This document shows, in pieces, positions 17,197 through 26,877 of a DNA stretch of 64,000 nucleotides (positions within the stretch are counted from its first letter, which is position 1; the number at the start of each line of letters is the position of its first letter). The stretch spans positions 1 to 64,000 of the forward strand of contig CAVTFQ010000004.1 in assembly GCA_963734055.1 (NCBI GenBank), written 5' to 3'. The notes beneath the pieces are model-generated. The model searched no databases. It was given only the letters and a program-made list of their open reading frames with translations, and was not told where the DNA came from. The translations under genes and the position numbers were made by a program. The DNA is from CAIWHR01 sp963734055 (GTDB taxonomy: Bacteria > Pseudomonadota > Gammaproteobacteria > Burkholderiales > Casimicrobiaceae).

Positions 17197-18750
17197 ATGC
17201 CGAAACCAACCCGGATGGGGCTATCGGGCTTTCTAGCACTCGTCTGCACGGTCGCGGCGCTTGCCGCACCTTCGTTTCCGGTCAGATACAGCGCGGACCA
17301 GCGATACCTCGTCGATCAGAGCAATGTGCCGCTCCCTGTCTTGGGGCGCACGGCCTGGTTCGTGCTGTCTGTTCCTTCAGGTGACTATCATGCATTTATA
17401 GATGACACTGCGGCTCGCGGCTTCACTGCGGTAGAGTTGCACGTCATCAATCATGATCCGCGTGGCAACAATCCGCCCTTCAATGGCTCCGGTCAACCGC
17501 CCTTTCTCAAACGGCTCAGCGGGGCCACTTGGGACGGCTCGCTTTCATACGACAACATCAACAAAGAAGCGCCCGATTTCACTACACCGAACGAAGCCTA
17601 TTGGATCCTTGTAGATGAGTTTCTGGCGCGTTGCGAGCTCAATGGCCTCTTGGTCTTTCTGTTCCCCGCATACGTTGGCGCCAAGGGAAGTGACCAGGGA
17701 TGGATGCAGGAGATGCTGGCCAATGGCACTGAACGGATGCACTCTTACGGCGCCTGGATTGCGACCCGGTACAGGAATCAGAGGAACATTGTCTGGATGA
17801 TGGGTGGAGACATGGGTACGCCACCGCACGCGTTCGATTCGATCCAGACCGACGTCGAGGCCGCCCTCCTCGCCGGCCTCAACAATGTGCAAGGACAGCA
17901 GTCCACGCTAACGAGCGCGGAGTGGACTTCGGAATCGATCGCAACGGACCAATCCACTTTTGCATCGTCGATGACGCTTAACGGTGCATACTCATGGTCC
18001 GGTGACGTGGTTCGTCAGGGTCGTCGTGCGTACGAACACGCTCACGCAATACCGGCGTTCCTCCTCGAAGAGCCCTACGATGAAGAGGGACCTGACGGAA
18101 GCGCGGTTAACCCGAATGCCACGCAGCCCGTGCGACGTTTCCAATGGTGGGGCTGGCTTTCCACGATAGGCGGTTACATCGCTGGAAATGGCTATGTATG
18201 GCCTTTCCGCACCCCGACTTGGTTCCAATGGCGGGGCTGGCGGTCCGCTCTCAAGGGCTACATCTCTGGCGCAGGCCATGTTTGGCCGTTCCGTGCGGGA
18301 TGGCGCGATCACCTTGATACGCGGGGTTCACGGGACATGGCGCACCTAAACGCCTTCATCAAATCCATCGCGTGGTACAAGCTCGTTCCGTCGGGTTTGG
18401 CCGGTATGTCGAATCTGATCCCGACAGGCGGCTCGCAGGTAGAGTCAAGCGCGTATGTTGCCGCGGCCGCGGCGCCGGATGGAACGCTTATGGTCGCCTA
18501 CATTCCGCCCGCCCACGTGGGATCGATCTCGGTGGACATGGCAGCGATGCGCGGCCCGGCGCTGGCACGCTGGTTCGATCCAACGAGTGGGGCATTCCGC
18601 GACATCGGAAGCGCACTCCCCAACACAGGGACGCGCTCATTTACTCCGCCGGGCCCCAACAGCGCGGGCGAAAAGGATTGGGTGCTGTTGCTCGAAACTC
18701 CAGAACCAAAAAACGAGTGGAATCCCGCGCCCCGCGGACAGGGAAAATGA
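17197..18750 (+). CDS. DUF4038 apiosidase-like secreted glycoside hydrolase
   Basis: This is a 517-residue protein with a signal peptide (residues 1-25, LVCTVAALAAPSF). The DUF4038 TIM-barrel follows: YLVDQSNVPLPVLGRTAWF, then AYWILVDEFLARCELNGLLV and IVWMMGGDMGTPP, where family acidic residues sit. A C-terminal beta-domain (about 410-500, TLMVAYIPPAHVG) resembles the collagen-binding-like domain found behind DUF4038. Around residues 312-370 a segment of about 30 residues is duplicated (FQWWGWLSTIGGYIAGNGYV and FQWRGWRSALKGYISGAGHV). The family cleaves apiose or other glycosides. Next to a flippase it may trim the exported glycan. Confidence 0.75.
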   Translation: MPKPTRMGLSGFLALVCTVAALAAPSFPVRYSADQRYLVDQSNVPLPVLGRTAWFVLSVPSGDYHAFIDDTAARGFTAVELHVINHDPRGNNPPFNGSGQPPFLKRLSGATWDGSLSYDNINKEAPDFTTPNEAYWILVDEFLARCELNGLLVFLFPAYVGAKGSDQGWMQEMLANGTERMHSYGAWIATRYRNQRNIVWMMGGDMGTPPHAFDSIQTDVEAALLAGLNNVQGQQSTLTSAEWTSESIATDQSTFASSMTLNGAYSWSGDVVRQGRRAYEHAHAIPAFLLEEPYDEEGPDGSAVNPNATQPVRRFQWWGWLSTIGGYIAGNGYVWPFRTPTWFQWRGWRSALKGYISGAGHVWPFRAGWRDHLDTRGSRDMAHLNAFIKSIAWYKLVPSGLAGMSNLIPTGGSQVESSAYVAAAAAPDGTLMVAYIPPAHVGSISVDMAAMRGPALARWFDPTSGAFRDIGSALPNTGTRSFTPPGPNSAGEKDWVLLLETPEPKNEWNPAPRGQGK

Positions 18751-19496
18751 GTGCCAAACGCAGCCATCGCTCAGCACCGCCGTCGGAACGAATCGCGGTC
18801 GTCACGGGCGCGAGCAGCGGGATCGGGCGCGCCGTTGCCGTCGCATTGGCGCGGACGGGCTACACGGTGTACGCAATCGGCAGGAATGGGAATCGGCTCG
18901 CGAAAACCGTTGCCGATGCGCAATCGTTTTCGCGAGCCATCGCCTTTCCGCTCGACTTGACGAGCGACGAGAGTCTCTCTTCGCTCGTGGATTTTATAGT
19001 CAGGGATGGGGGACGCGTCGACGTCCTATTCCATGGCGCGGGCATCATCCACCAGGATTTGCTCCAACGCGCTCGCGTCGAGCATTTCGACCAACAGTAC
19101 GGAATCAACGTGCGGGCGCCCTACGTGCTGACGCAACGATTGCTGCCCCTATTGATCAAGGCGCGCGGTCAGATCGTGTTCGTCAACTCCAGTGCGGGTC
19201 TCGCCGTGAATCGGCCTGAGATCGCACAGTACGCAGCGACGAAGCATGCGTTGAAGGCCCTTGCCGATAGCCTACGGGCAGAGGTGAATCCGAAGGGGGT
19301 GAGGGTTCTCTCGATTTATCTCGGACGCACGGCGACCGCAATGCAGGAAACGCTATTCAAGCAGGAGGACAAGCCCTATCACGCCGAAAGCCTCCTGCAG
19401 CCGGAGGACGTGGCAACCATGGTGCTCGCCGCACTCGCGCTTCCGTCCACCGCAGAGGCTACCGACATTTCCATTCGCCCAATGGTCAAGGCGTAG
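18747..19496 (+). CDS. classical SDR family oxidoreductase
   Basis: The 249-residue protein has AVVTGASSGIGRAVAVALA (TGxxxGIG, about residues 18-36), a HGAG motif, NSS, and the catalytic YAATK (about 161-165). Its ATG overlaps the stop of the hydrolase gene (ATGA), which indicates translational coupling. Classical SDRs oxidise or reduce alcohols and ketones with NAD(P); the substrate is not visible here. No metabolic partner is adjacent. Confidence 0.85.
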   Translation: MSAKRSHRSAPPSERIAVVTGASSGIGRAVAVALARTGYTVYAIGRNGNRLAKTVADAQSFSRAIAFPLDLTSDESLSSLVDFIVRDGGRVDVLFHGAGIIHQDLLQRARVEHFDQQYGINVRAPYVLTQRLLPLLIKARGQIVFVNSSAGLAVNRPEIAQYAATKHALKALADSLRAEVNPKGVRVLSIYLGRTATAMQETLFKQEDKPYHAESLLQPEDVATMVLAALALPSTAEATDISIRPMVKA

Positions 19497-19619
19497 GGCA
19501 ATAGGATTCCAACGCTCGACGACAAACGAGCGAGCCGATCGCAAACGGCTTTCTGCTGGCGCCTTGGTCGGCTGCTTGAACGCGGCAGCAGGTCAAGCGG
19601 CGCGAGTCGCCCGCGAAAC

Positions 19620-19808
19620 TTACTTGCCCTTGCCCGGCGGCTTGCCCGGCGGCTTGCCGCGGCGGCTTGCCCGGCGGGGGCCCTTGCCCGACCCCGCCGC
19701 GGCAAATTGGGGGGCGGCCGCGAGAGTTAGGATGGCCGGCGCGACGTACACGGCCTTCTTGACGAAGGCTCGACGAGAAGACCGTTGCGTTTCCGTTCTC
19801 TTTGTCAT
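19620..19808 (-). CDS. small exported cationic peptide with Tat-like signal
   Basis: The 62-residue frame begins MTKRTETQRSSRRAFVKKA. SRRAFVK fits the twin-arginine consensus SRRxFLK. A hydrophobic stretch (VYVAPAILTLAAAPQFAAA) ends in an AxA cleavage site, leaving only about 25 residues of G, K, R and P (GKPPGKPPGKGK). A five-residue longer start exists at 19823, but GGGGG lies well placed before the ATG at 19808. The GC-rich repeated tail could hide a frameshift. It sits 194 bases beyond the sugar transferase, at the end of the EPS locus. Unrecognised function. Confidence 0.5.
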   Translation of the reverse strand: MTKRTETQRSSRRAFVKKAVYVAPAILTLAAAPQFAAAGSGKGPRRASRRGKPPGKPPGKGK

Positions 19809-20001
19809 GTCATCGCCCCCCATCGGTGCGTGAGAATCCCAGATTGCTCGTGAACCGCGGGGCCGAACCTGCAGTAGCCCATGCGTCCACCAAATGAGCT
19901 GCGACGTACCCCTCGAACTTCACATTCCCCGCCGGAGATCGTTCGAGGATCGCCGCCGCATTCAGCGAGTCTTCTGGGAATCGCCCTTTTGCATGATCGG
20001 G

Positions 20002-21290
20002 CTAAGTCGCACCGTCACGCCTGAGTACGACCAATATTGTCCTGAGCAGGATCTTCAAGTCAAGCGCGAGCGACCACTCGCGGATGTACCGAAGATCCAT
20101 TCTTACCATGTCGTCGAACGACACCCTGCCCCTTCCGCCCACCTGCCAGAGGCCCGTGATTCCGGGCTTGGCCTCAAGCACCCTTCTGAGATGCCAGGGT
20201 TCATAGACCTCGGCCTCGTAGGGAAGGGGCGGCCGCGGGCCGACCAGGCTCATGTCGCCCTTGAGCACGCTGAAGAGCTGCGGAAGCTCATCGATGCTGG
20301 TCTTGCGAATGAACTTGCCGACTGGCGTGATCCTGGGATCGGATTCCAGCTTGGCCCACGCCTTGTTCGCCCCATCCTGCCCGGCACCGTCGCGGCCGGC
20401 CTTGATGATCGCCGTCACGTGTTCCCGGTGGATTTCGCTGCCGGTATTGCAGCGCATCGACCGAAACTTGTAGAAAGCGAAAGGAACACCCCGCCTTCCC
20501 AATCGGACTTGCCTGTAAATGATCGGCCCAGGCGATGTCACCGCAATCAGCGCGGTCGTCACCAGCATTAGTGGCGACAACAGCAGGATCGCAGTGGCTG
20601 CGCCAACGATGTCGATGCCGCGCTTGACAAGATCCGCTGCACCGGGTGTCGCTGGATGATCCAGGAACACGGGGTCGAAGTCCGCTCCGTTCTGGTGTCC
20701 CGTCGCCAAGCTGTCAAAGATGCGATCGGGATACGTGCCCGTGGAACTCGTAAAAGCAAGATCGCTGGCCCGCAGGCCCACCTTTTCCACGAATCGCTCG
20801 GTCCCCTGCGCGTTCGTATCGGGCAGGAGAATAGCGACAAGATGGTCGCTGAGGTGACCCAGAACGTCGGTTTCTCTCTTGCTTTCGTGAATGAGCCGAA
20901 GTCGCTCTATGGCATCCGGCTTGCGCCGCCCCGTTCGTCGTCGAAGTGAAAGAGTGCGATGGATAGAGGAGTCTTCGTGCGCTCCGTGCGTCGCTTCTCG
21001 TATCGGACGAGTCGCAGGAACTCATGCCTGGGGAGAACGTCTCGCAGGTGCTCGTGCCTTCGGTCGGCCCGGCGACGGAGGTCGCTTGCGGGCGCGTGGT
21101 GGCCCTTCGTCGCCTTTTCGGGATCCCTGGAAACGACCTCCCACGGGCTCGAGCGCGCTGAACGGCGCTGTGTGCCGGCAGGCTGATTCCCGTCGCCCCG
21201 AGCGCGGTGCGGCGCAGGATGTTCCTGCGCGGCCACGCTTTCGTCAAATCCGAAGCTGTAGCGCGTGCCTACGTTCAAATCAACGCCCAT
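20002..21290 (-). CDS. EPS sugar transferase with degenerate GGDEF-like N-terminus (one frameshift)
   Basis: The C-terminal half (from about 20650 down) is a bacterial sugar transferase: one membrane segment (IDIVGAATAILLLSPLMLVTTALIAV), FYKFRSM, DELPQLFSVLKGDMSLVGPRPPLP and ITGLWQVGGRG. It moves a sugar-1-phosphate onto undecaprenyl phosphate. Upstream, LRLIHESKRETDVLGHLSDH and, in the next frame, HEFLRLVRYEKRRTERTK form the N-terminal domain seen in XrtA-type sugar transferases. One base change near 20930 joins them. I placed the start at the ATG at 21290, which is a guess. The intact frame alone runs from 20790. Confidence 0.7.
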
Positions 21291-21643
21291 CGAAGTTTTG
21301 GGTTCAGGCATTCTTGCCGAAGAGCAGACATACGCTCCGACGGGCGCCCAATGGTCAGGCGCCGCGACGTTGCAAACTGGTTGTCGAATACAGACCTGCC
21401 GGGCTGCGAGGCTAACTTGACCCGGATGAACGCTCCCTAGACTTGTAAGAACTGCCAGATGAGCCTTCCTTGGCAAGATGCATACCAGAGATCGTTTCAT
21501 CTATGAAACAAACGGTTGCCGGCTGTGCGCGCAGCGAGAATTCTTCGAGTGTAAGAGATATCGACAGTCTCGCCTTCATCCACCTGCGGGGGCACGGGAG
21601 CAGACCTGACCGCCACCGGCCGGGGGAACAGCGCGGACGAGAA
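21291..21643. other. gap between sugar transferase and ATPase
   Basis: I see no gene, repeat or terminator that I can support in these 353 bases. Part may belong to an unrecognised N-terminus of the sugar transferase. Confidence 0.3.
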
Positions 21644-22456
21644 TCAGCGCGCTTCGCGCGCGCGGTCTGCGAGCATTTCGGAGACCGTAGTTGCGTCAAT
21701 TGTCGGCTTCTGGTCGGCGAAGCCATAGGCGAGGGCAGTGTCGCAGAGCAGATTGACGACTCGGGGGATTCCGCCGCTGCCGCTGTAGACCACATCACAT
21801 GCTTCGGCGGTGAAGAGATCCTCCCGGGCCGGGCCCGCCAGGCGGAGGCGGTGACGGATGTAGTCCCGGGTCTGGTCCTTGTCGAGCGGCTCGAGCATGT
21901 AATCGACGGCCACGCGTTGCGCGAGCTGCCGCATCTGGGGAAGGCGCAATGTCTCTCGGAGCGAAAGCTGCCCGACCAGCACCGTCTGAAGGAGCATCGT
22001 TCGGCCGGCGTTGACGTTGGAGAAAAGGCGCAGTTCCTCGAGGACGTCTGCCGAGAGCGCCTGCGCTTCATCGATGACGAGCACTGCGCGCTTGTTGAGG
22101 GCCTCGAGGCGCTTGAGGTATCCGACAAGCGCCTGCTGCATGCCGATCTTGTCCAGACCCTGGTAGTCGAGCCCGAATTCCGACAGCATCCATTGCAGGA
22201 GTTCGGTGAAGGTGCCTGTGGTACCTGTGATCATGCCCACGGAGATCCACGGCTCGTGCTGGCTCAGGAGATAGCGCAGCAGCGTGGTCTTGCCGGTGCC
22301 GATGTCGCCGCACACGACACAGAACATGGCCCGGTTGTGCAGGCTGTAGGCCAGCAATGCCAGCGCCGTCCCGTGCTGGCGCGAGAGGAACATGAACTCC
22401 TCCTGCGGCAGCAGCGCGAACGGCTTGACCTTGAAACCGTAGAACCGCTCGTACAC
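21644..22456 (-). CDS. XrtA/PEP-CTERM-associated AAA ATPase (ExeA-like)
   Basis: The 270-residue protein begins at a GTG with YERFYGFKVKPFALLPQ, the usual start of the EPS-locus ExeA-like ATPases (TIGR03015 type). Walker A is GDIGTGKTT (residues 50-58) and Walker B is AVLVIDEAQ (124-132). Relatives lie next to exosortase-type EPS genes; their exact job is not settled, but regulation or assembly of the export machine is likely. The stop-to-start gap from the kinase gene upstream is filled entirely by a dispersed repeat. Confidence 0.85.
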   Translation of the reverse strand: MYERFYGFKVKPFALLPQEEFMFLSRQHGTALALLAYSLHNRAMFCVVCGDIGTGKTTLLRYLLSQHEPWISVGMITGTTGTFTELLQWMLSEFGLDYQGLDKIGMQQALVGYLKRLEALNKRAVLVIDEAQALSADVLEELRLFSNVNAGRTMLLQTVLVGQLSLRETLRLPQMRQLAQRVAVDYMLEPLDKDQTRDYIRHRLRLAGPAREDLFTAEACDVVYSGSGGIPRVVNLLCDTALAYGFADQKPTIDATTVSEMLADRAREAR

Positions 22457-22461
22457 GGGCG

Positions 22462-22690
22462 CTAGCTGTCAATCGTCAACAACAGTTGTATCCACGGCGA
22501 ATGCGCCGGTCGCATGCATTCTCCGTCGTCCCCGCCCCCGACTGACCCACTCGGGGGCAGGCTCCGGCGGGGACCCGGTGACGTTGGACTGTCGCCTGCA
22601 ATGACCGAAGTCGCTGGATTCCCGCGTTCGCGGGAATGACGACTGCACAGGATTCATGCATCGTAGAAACAACGTCTTGAATGTTCACGG
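22462..22690 (-). repeat. dispersed intercistronic repeat (single copy, same family as 39904-40704)
   Basis: Read on the minus strand it starts right after the TAG stop of the kinase gene (GTGAACATTCAAGACGTTG), carries the palindrome ATTCCCGCGAACGCGGGAAT and a longer GC-rich hairpin, and ends at a CTAG six bases before the GTG of the ATPase gene. It aligns along its length with the 200-bp units near 40 kb, with an extra GCCTGCCCCCGA...TCGGGGGC hairpin where those have GTCCCCGCGTCCGCGGGGAC. Confidence 0.85.
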
Positions 22691-23557
22691 CTAGCTCTCA
22701 TCGCCGAAGAGCCGCTGGAGCAGCCCCGGCTCCGGCCGCTTGATGGGCTCGGGCTCGGGAAGCTCGCGTGACTTGTTCAGCACGATTCCCATCAGGTTCG
22801 AGTGCTGCAACAGCTCGCACGAGCGCTCGATGTCTTCCCGCGTCGTCTTGCGCTCCTCGACCAGCATGATCGTCGCGTCCATGTAGGCGGAAAGCGCCAA
22901 CGTGTCCGCACCGGCCAGAATGGGCGGCACGTCGAACACGATGAGACGGTCGCGATAACGGCCGCGAAGCTCGCGCACCAGGTCGGCCATCATCGGCGAA
23001 CGCATCAATTCCGAGGTATTCGCAACGGGAGCTCCGCCGGGGAGGATCACAAGGTTGCCGATGTTGGGATGGATCAAGAGATCTTCGAGGGCCGCGTTGC
23101 CCATGAGATAGTCCGAAAGGCCCGGCCCCGGCTCCAGCTCCAGCATGTGGCGCAGGTCGGGATCGCGCAGGTCAGCGTCGACCAGGAGGGCCGTATAGTC
23201 AACCTCCATGGAGAAGCTCATTGCGAGGTTGAGGGCGACAGTGGACTTGCCGGCGCCCTTGTTGGGGCTCGTCACGGCGAGCGTCTGCCACGCGTTTTGT
23301 CGCATCTGCATCAGTACCTGCGTTCGCAGGAGCCGAAATGCATCTGCCGACGTGTCATCGCGCACCGAGATCACGCGATGGCGTTCGAGCACGCTGGGCG
23401 AGATCTCGACACTCCGAGTCCGCGTGTAGACGATGCGCCGAGGCGAGCTCCCCGGGAGCGCGGTCGCAGGAGTTGACCTTGGCACCGGGCCGAACAGGTC
23501 TTGCCCTTGCGTCTCCGCGTCCAATGCGCGCTGGACAGCGATGGCGATCTTCTCCAT
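22691..23557 (-). CDS. EPS-locus tyrosine kinase-like ATPase (BY-kinase, XrtA type)
   Basis: The 288-residue protein carries Walker A TSPNKGAGKST (96-106), Walker A' ALLVDADLRDP and Walker B LIVFDVPP, the set of bacterial tyrosine kinases of the Wzc/CpsD type. The C-terminus (LNKSRELPEPEPIKRPEPGL) has no tyrosine cluster, so autophosphorylation on a tail as in Wzc is not evident. It is a cytoplasmic partner of the chain-length protein, whose stop lies six bases upstream. Together they control polymer length and export. Confidence 0.88.
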   Translation of the reverse strand: MEKIAIAVQRALDAETQGQDLFGPVPRSTPATALPGSSPRRIVYTRTRSVEISPSVLERHRVISVRDDTSADAFRLLRTQVLMQMRQNAWQTLAVTSPNKGAGKSTVALNLAMSFSMEVDYTALLVDADLRDPDLRHMLELEPGPGLSDYLMGNAALEDLLIHPNIGNLVILPGGAPVANTSELMRSPMMADLVRELRGRYRDRLIVFDVPPILAGADTLALSAYMDATIMLVEERKTTREDIERSCELLQHSNLMGIVLNKSRELPEPEPIKRPEPGLLQRLFGDES

Positions 23558-23563
23558 GTCGGG

Positions 23564-25251
23564 TTACCAGACCGCGATCCTGCGGACTACGGAATCGAAC
23601 AGCGCGGGCAGCGGCTTCGCGAAGAAATGCAGCCCGAGGAGGAAGATGACCCCGGCCACCGCGCTCAAGCCCAATCAGCATCACGGTTCGCCGTCGCTTG
23701 CCCATCTGTTCCCGGCGGGTCTCGATGTAAGGTATGGCGGTCAGGATCGGGACAGGTGTAATGCGAGCGAGCTCCAACGGCCCCTTCACCGAGGGGTCGA
23801 GCGCCTCGCGCAGCAAGGCGAGACCAAGTCCGCTGCCCAGCGACGCGACGAGGCCGATCAGCGCAATGGCGGGGCGGTTCGGGCTGAACGGCTTATCGGG
23901 GAGAATTGCCGGTTCGCCCAGACTGAAGCGCTCGGCCTTGCTATCCTTCTCGAGTTCAACCGCGCCCTCCGCCTGCATCTGTTTGGCCTTGATCTCGCGG
24001 TAGCGCGTCTGCGCGTTGCCATAGTCGCGCGTCAGTTCGCTGTACTCGCGCTCGACTTCCGGGATTTGGAGCAGCCGCGCGTCGTAGGTGCGCTGTTTCG
24101 CGCGGAGCTCGTCCTGGAGCGAGGAGAGCTGCTTGATCTCGCGCTTCGCGCTTTCGAGTTGCGCGGCCAGCACGATGTAGGCTGGATTGTCGGCGGACTG
24201 GATCGTGTTGACATCCGGTCGCGGGTTGCCGGTTCTCGATGCCGCCGCGGTCTTGCCTTCCTGCGCCGTCAGCGCCGCGATGGAACGCTTGAGGCGCTGA
24301 ACGTCGGGGTGATCGTCCCCGTAGCGTTCCTTGAGCGCGGCCAGTTCGGCCTCGAGCTTCTTCTGCTGCTCCGCCGCGTCGGACTTGCCCGGAGCGCCTG
24401 TCTCGACTTTGAGCGCGGCAATCTCCCGCTGAAGGCGACGGACGTCGGGATGGTCGGCGCCATACACGGCGGAGATGCTGGCGTATTGCGCCTGCAGCGC
24501 GCGCAGGCGTTCGTCTGGCGTCAGCACACGATCGCCTCCCGCGCCGGTCGCGGACGAGTGCGTTGGGCTTGACGAAGGCCAATTGGGCTTCCAGGGACAG
24601 CTTTCGGTCCTGGAGCAGGGACAGCTCCCGTTCGACGCGCTGCAGTTCGGACGCCGTCCGATCGGCAAGCTGCACGTTGACGGCCGAAGAGTCCGGCATG
24701 CGGCCCACGTTGCGGCGCTTGAACGCCGCCATCTTCGCTTCGATCTCCTGGATCTGCTTGGCCAGGCGATCGGCCTCCTGCGCGAGGAAGCTGTTGGTCT
24801 CGGCGACGCTCTGCTGGCGCGCCTTGACGTTCTCGTTCAAGTAAAGCGCGGCCAGGTCATTCACGACATTCTGCGCGTCGTCCGGCTGCGGGGCATCGTA
24901 CGAAATCTTGAAGGCGATCGTAGCGTTCACACGGCGTCCGCTGCTTCGGTCCGAAATGTCGGCGTTGACAGTGGCGAGCTTGATGTCCTTGCGCATTCGC
25001 TCGACGATGTCTTCGCTGGACATACGTTTGCGCAACTTTTCGTACAGGTCGTACTTGTCGATGAGCTGCAACAGCACCGCCCGCGTCATCACCTGTTGGC
25101 TGATGACCTGGATCCGCTCGTCGGCGAAGCTTGTAATCGTGGAGCGCACAAGGTCGGGAGGAACCTCCTGCTCCTGCACCAGAATGGTCGCGGAGGAGCG
25201 ATAGACGGGGGGCAGGGAGAGCGCGACCAGGATGCCGACCGCGGAGAGCAC
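23564..25251 (-). CDS. EPS chain-length determinant (Wzz/GumC type), two frame breaks
   Basis: The N-terminal membrane segment (VLSAVGILVALSLPPVYRS) leads into the Wzz domain (ATILVQEQEVPPDLVRS), then long coiled coils (LQRVERELSLLQDRKLSLEA, LKERYGDDHPDVQRLKRSIA) and a C-terminal membrane segment (AIALIGLVASLGSGLGLALL) with the proline-rich P-x2-P-x4-S-P pattern (LPDKPFSPNRP). Single-base breaks near 24557 and 23650 shift the frame; correcting both gives one protein ending in FFAKPLPALFDSVVRRIAVW at 23564. The start is uncertain: GTG at 25251 is used, but coding-like sequence (ALREYLAALRRHRVQIF) continues upstream to an in-frame TAG. Confidence 0.75.
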
Positions 25252-25466
25252 CGCAGTGACCGTAAAGATCTGGACTCTGTGCCGCCGAAGCGCCGCAAGA
25301 TATTCCCGGAGCGCTCTTGCCGCTCCCTACTTGCCAAATATGTACATCTTCCACGGTTACAATTCCAAAGTGATGCGGCCAGCGCACGCAGCCGGATCGA
25401 TCCAAGCGGCGGCAGCCTGGTGCTTGACGCCGAAGTATGTCATAGGCGATTCGCATAGGACTTACC

Positions 25467-26863
25467 CTAGGGGATGGTGAACGGATCGAACGGCGAAGTC
25501 CCCGCTGGCGGGGTCTCCGATGAGGCGCCCGGTGACCCCAGCGAGCCCGCCGGCAGCGAAAGGGGTCCAGCCCCCGGCAAACTCTGCGCCTCCGTAGGCC
25601 GCCCGACCCAACCAGTGAACGAGGCGCCGGGCCAGTTGTAGGCGATGGTCACGAATCCGAGGTTCGATATTGGCTCAGACGAGCTTTGCGAATATTGAGC
25701 GCGCACATAGCGGTAACCAGCGTCAAGCCTCCACCGTTCCGCAAGTTGGTACGAAACGCCGATCTCACCCTGGTAGTAGTCGTTGTTGTACGAACTGTTT
25801 TGCACCGCCGGAAAGATCGTGCGTGTGTAGCTTGCCCCGAGTCGACCGGTAAGACGATCCGAAAACGCGTACTTGAGCGAAGCACCAGCGCTGTCGCTCT
25901 TGCTTAGAGCCCCGGCACCGCTGGGAGCCAGGCTCTCGGAGAGGCCGACGTAGAGCAGCGCGCGCTCGGAGAATTCGTAGCTGATCGATCCCCCGTACAG
26001 ACCGCCGGACGCGCGGCGCCGGTCATTCGTCGAGATGGACACCGGCTGGACAATTCCGCTATCGCACTGGTCTTGCGGCGCCGGACACACGAGCACGCTT
26101 TGCAAGGCAGTGGTGTCGCTCCAGAAGCCGCCCGCCGAAAGCGAGATCGTCAGTTGCGGGGTGAACCGGTGCACAACTCCGATCGTCGTCGTTACCGCGT
26201 TGTCGTCGGTGATATTGCTGCTATAGGCAGGAATAAGCGGCCATTAACGTCACCTGGGTGTTCTCCGAGTACGCGTAATCGGCGCTGCCACCGGCGTTGT
26301 AGCCATGGTTGTTCGGAGAATGTTGCGCCATCTCCCAACGCTGTCGTAGCGATTGTCGTAAGCCCCGAACCGATGCGCCTAGCGACCAGCGTTCGGTGAG
26401 CGCATAGCTGTACGCGCCGGCCACCGAGGCGGAGTTGGTGAAGGCGAGCACGAGCGGCGCTCCCGGCTGCCCGCTTTCGTTCTGCAGAGTTGGGGATCGC
26501 ACAAACGATGCGCTTCCTTTCCAGGTGGAGAGCGCGTCGCGCACCGAGCCGTCCAGCTCGAAACGGCCGCTCAGATAATCGACGTTCGACGAGAGACCCC
26601 ATACTTTGTTGCCGCCGACCGCGACGAGCTGCCGCGACTTCACTGGCTTCGGTTCGGCGGACCGCGGTCACGAACGGAGTGATGGACGCGGTAAGTCCGG
26701 ATTGCGTATCGGTGGGTGTAAAGAAATAGTTGTCGTTGAACTCGACCCGCGCCGTGCCGCCGCTTCGTACCGACCACTCCTGCGCAGCAGCATGCGAGGG
26801 CATGAGCGCAGTGGCGCCGGCAACAAGCGCGCAGGCAACGTGCAGCGTCGTTTCCTTGAGCAT
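25467..26863 (-). CDS. EPS-locus outer-membrane beta-barrel protein, two frame breaks
   Basis: A signal peptide (HVACALVAGATALMPSHAAAQE) is followed by alternating beta-strand sequence through the whole length (RFELDGSVRDALSTWKGSAS, YGGSISYEFSERALLYVGLS, DAGYRYVRAQYSQ). Pieces lie in three frames joined near 26640 and 26222; with both repaired the protein is about 465 residues. Position between Wza-like and chain-length genes matches the outer-membrane protein (TIGR03016 type) of XrtA EPS loci. The C-terminus is a disordered Pro/Ser/Gly tail. It probably helps the polymer leave the cell. Confidence 0.7.
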
Positions 26864-26877
26864 GGCGGCGCTTTGAA

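Noticed and set aside
20714..21247. Possible Tat-signal start (RRNILRRTALG) in an alternative frame upstream of the sugar transferase
   Set aside because: The frame continues as low-complexity Arg/Ser sequence and lies over the probable N-terminal domain of the sugar transferase.
26192..26863. Separate small exported protein
   Set aside because: Only its first part is sensible; it is the beginning of the outer-membrane barrel before a frame break.
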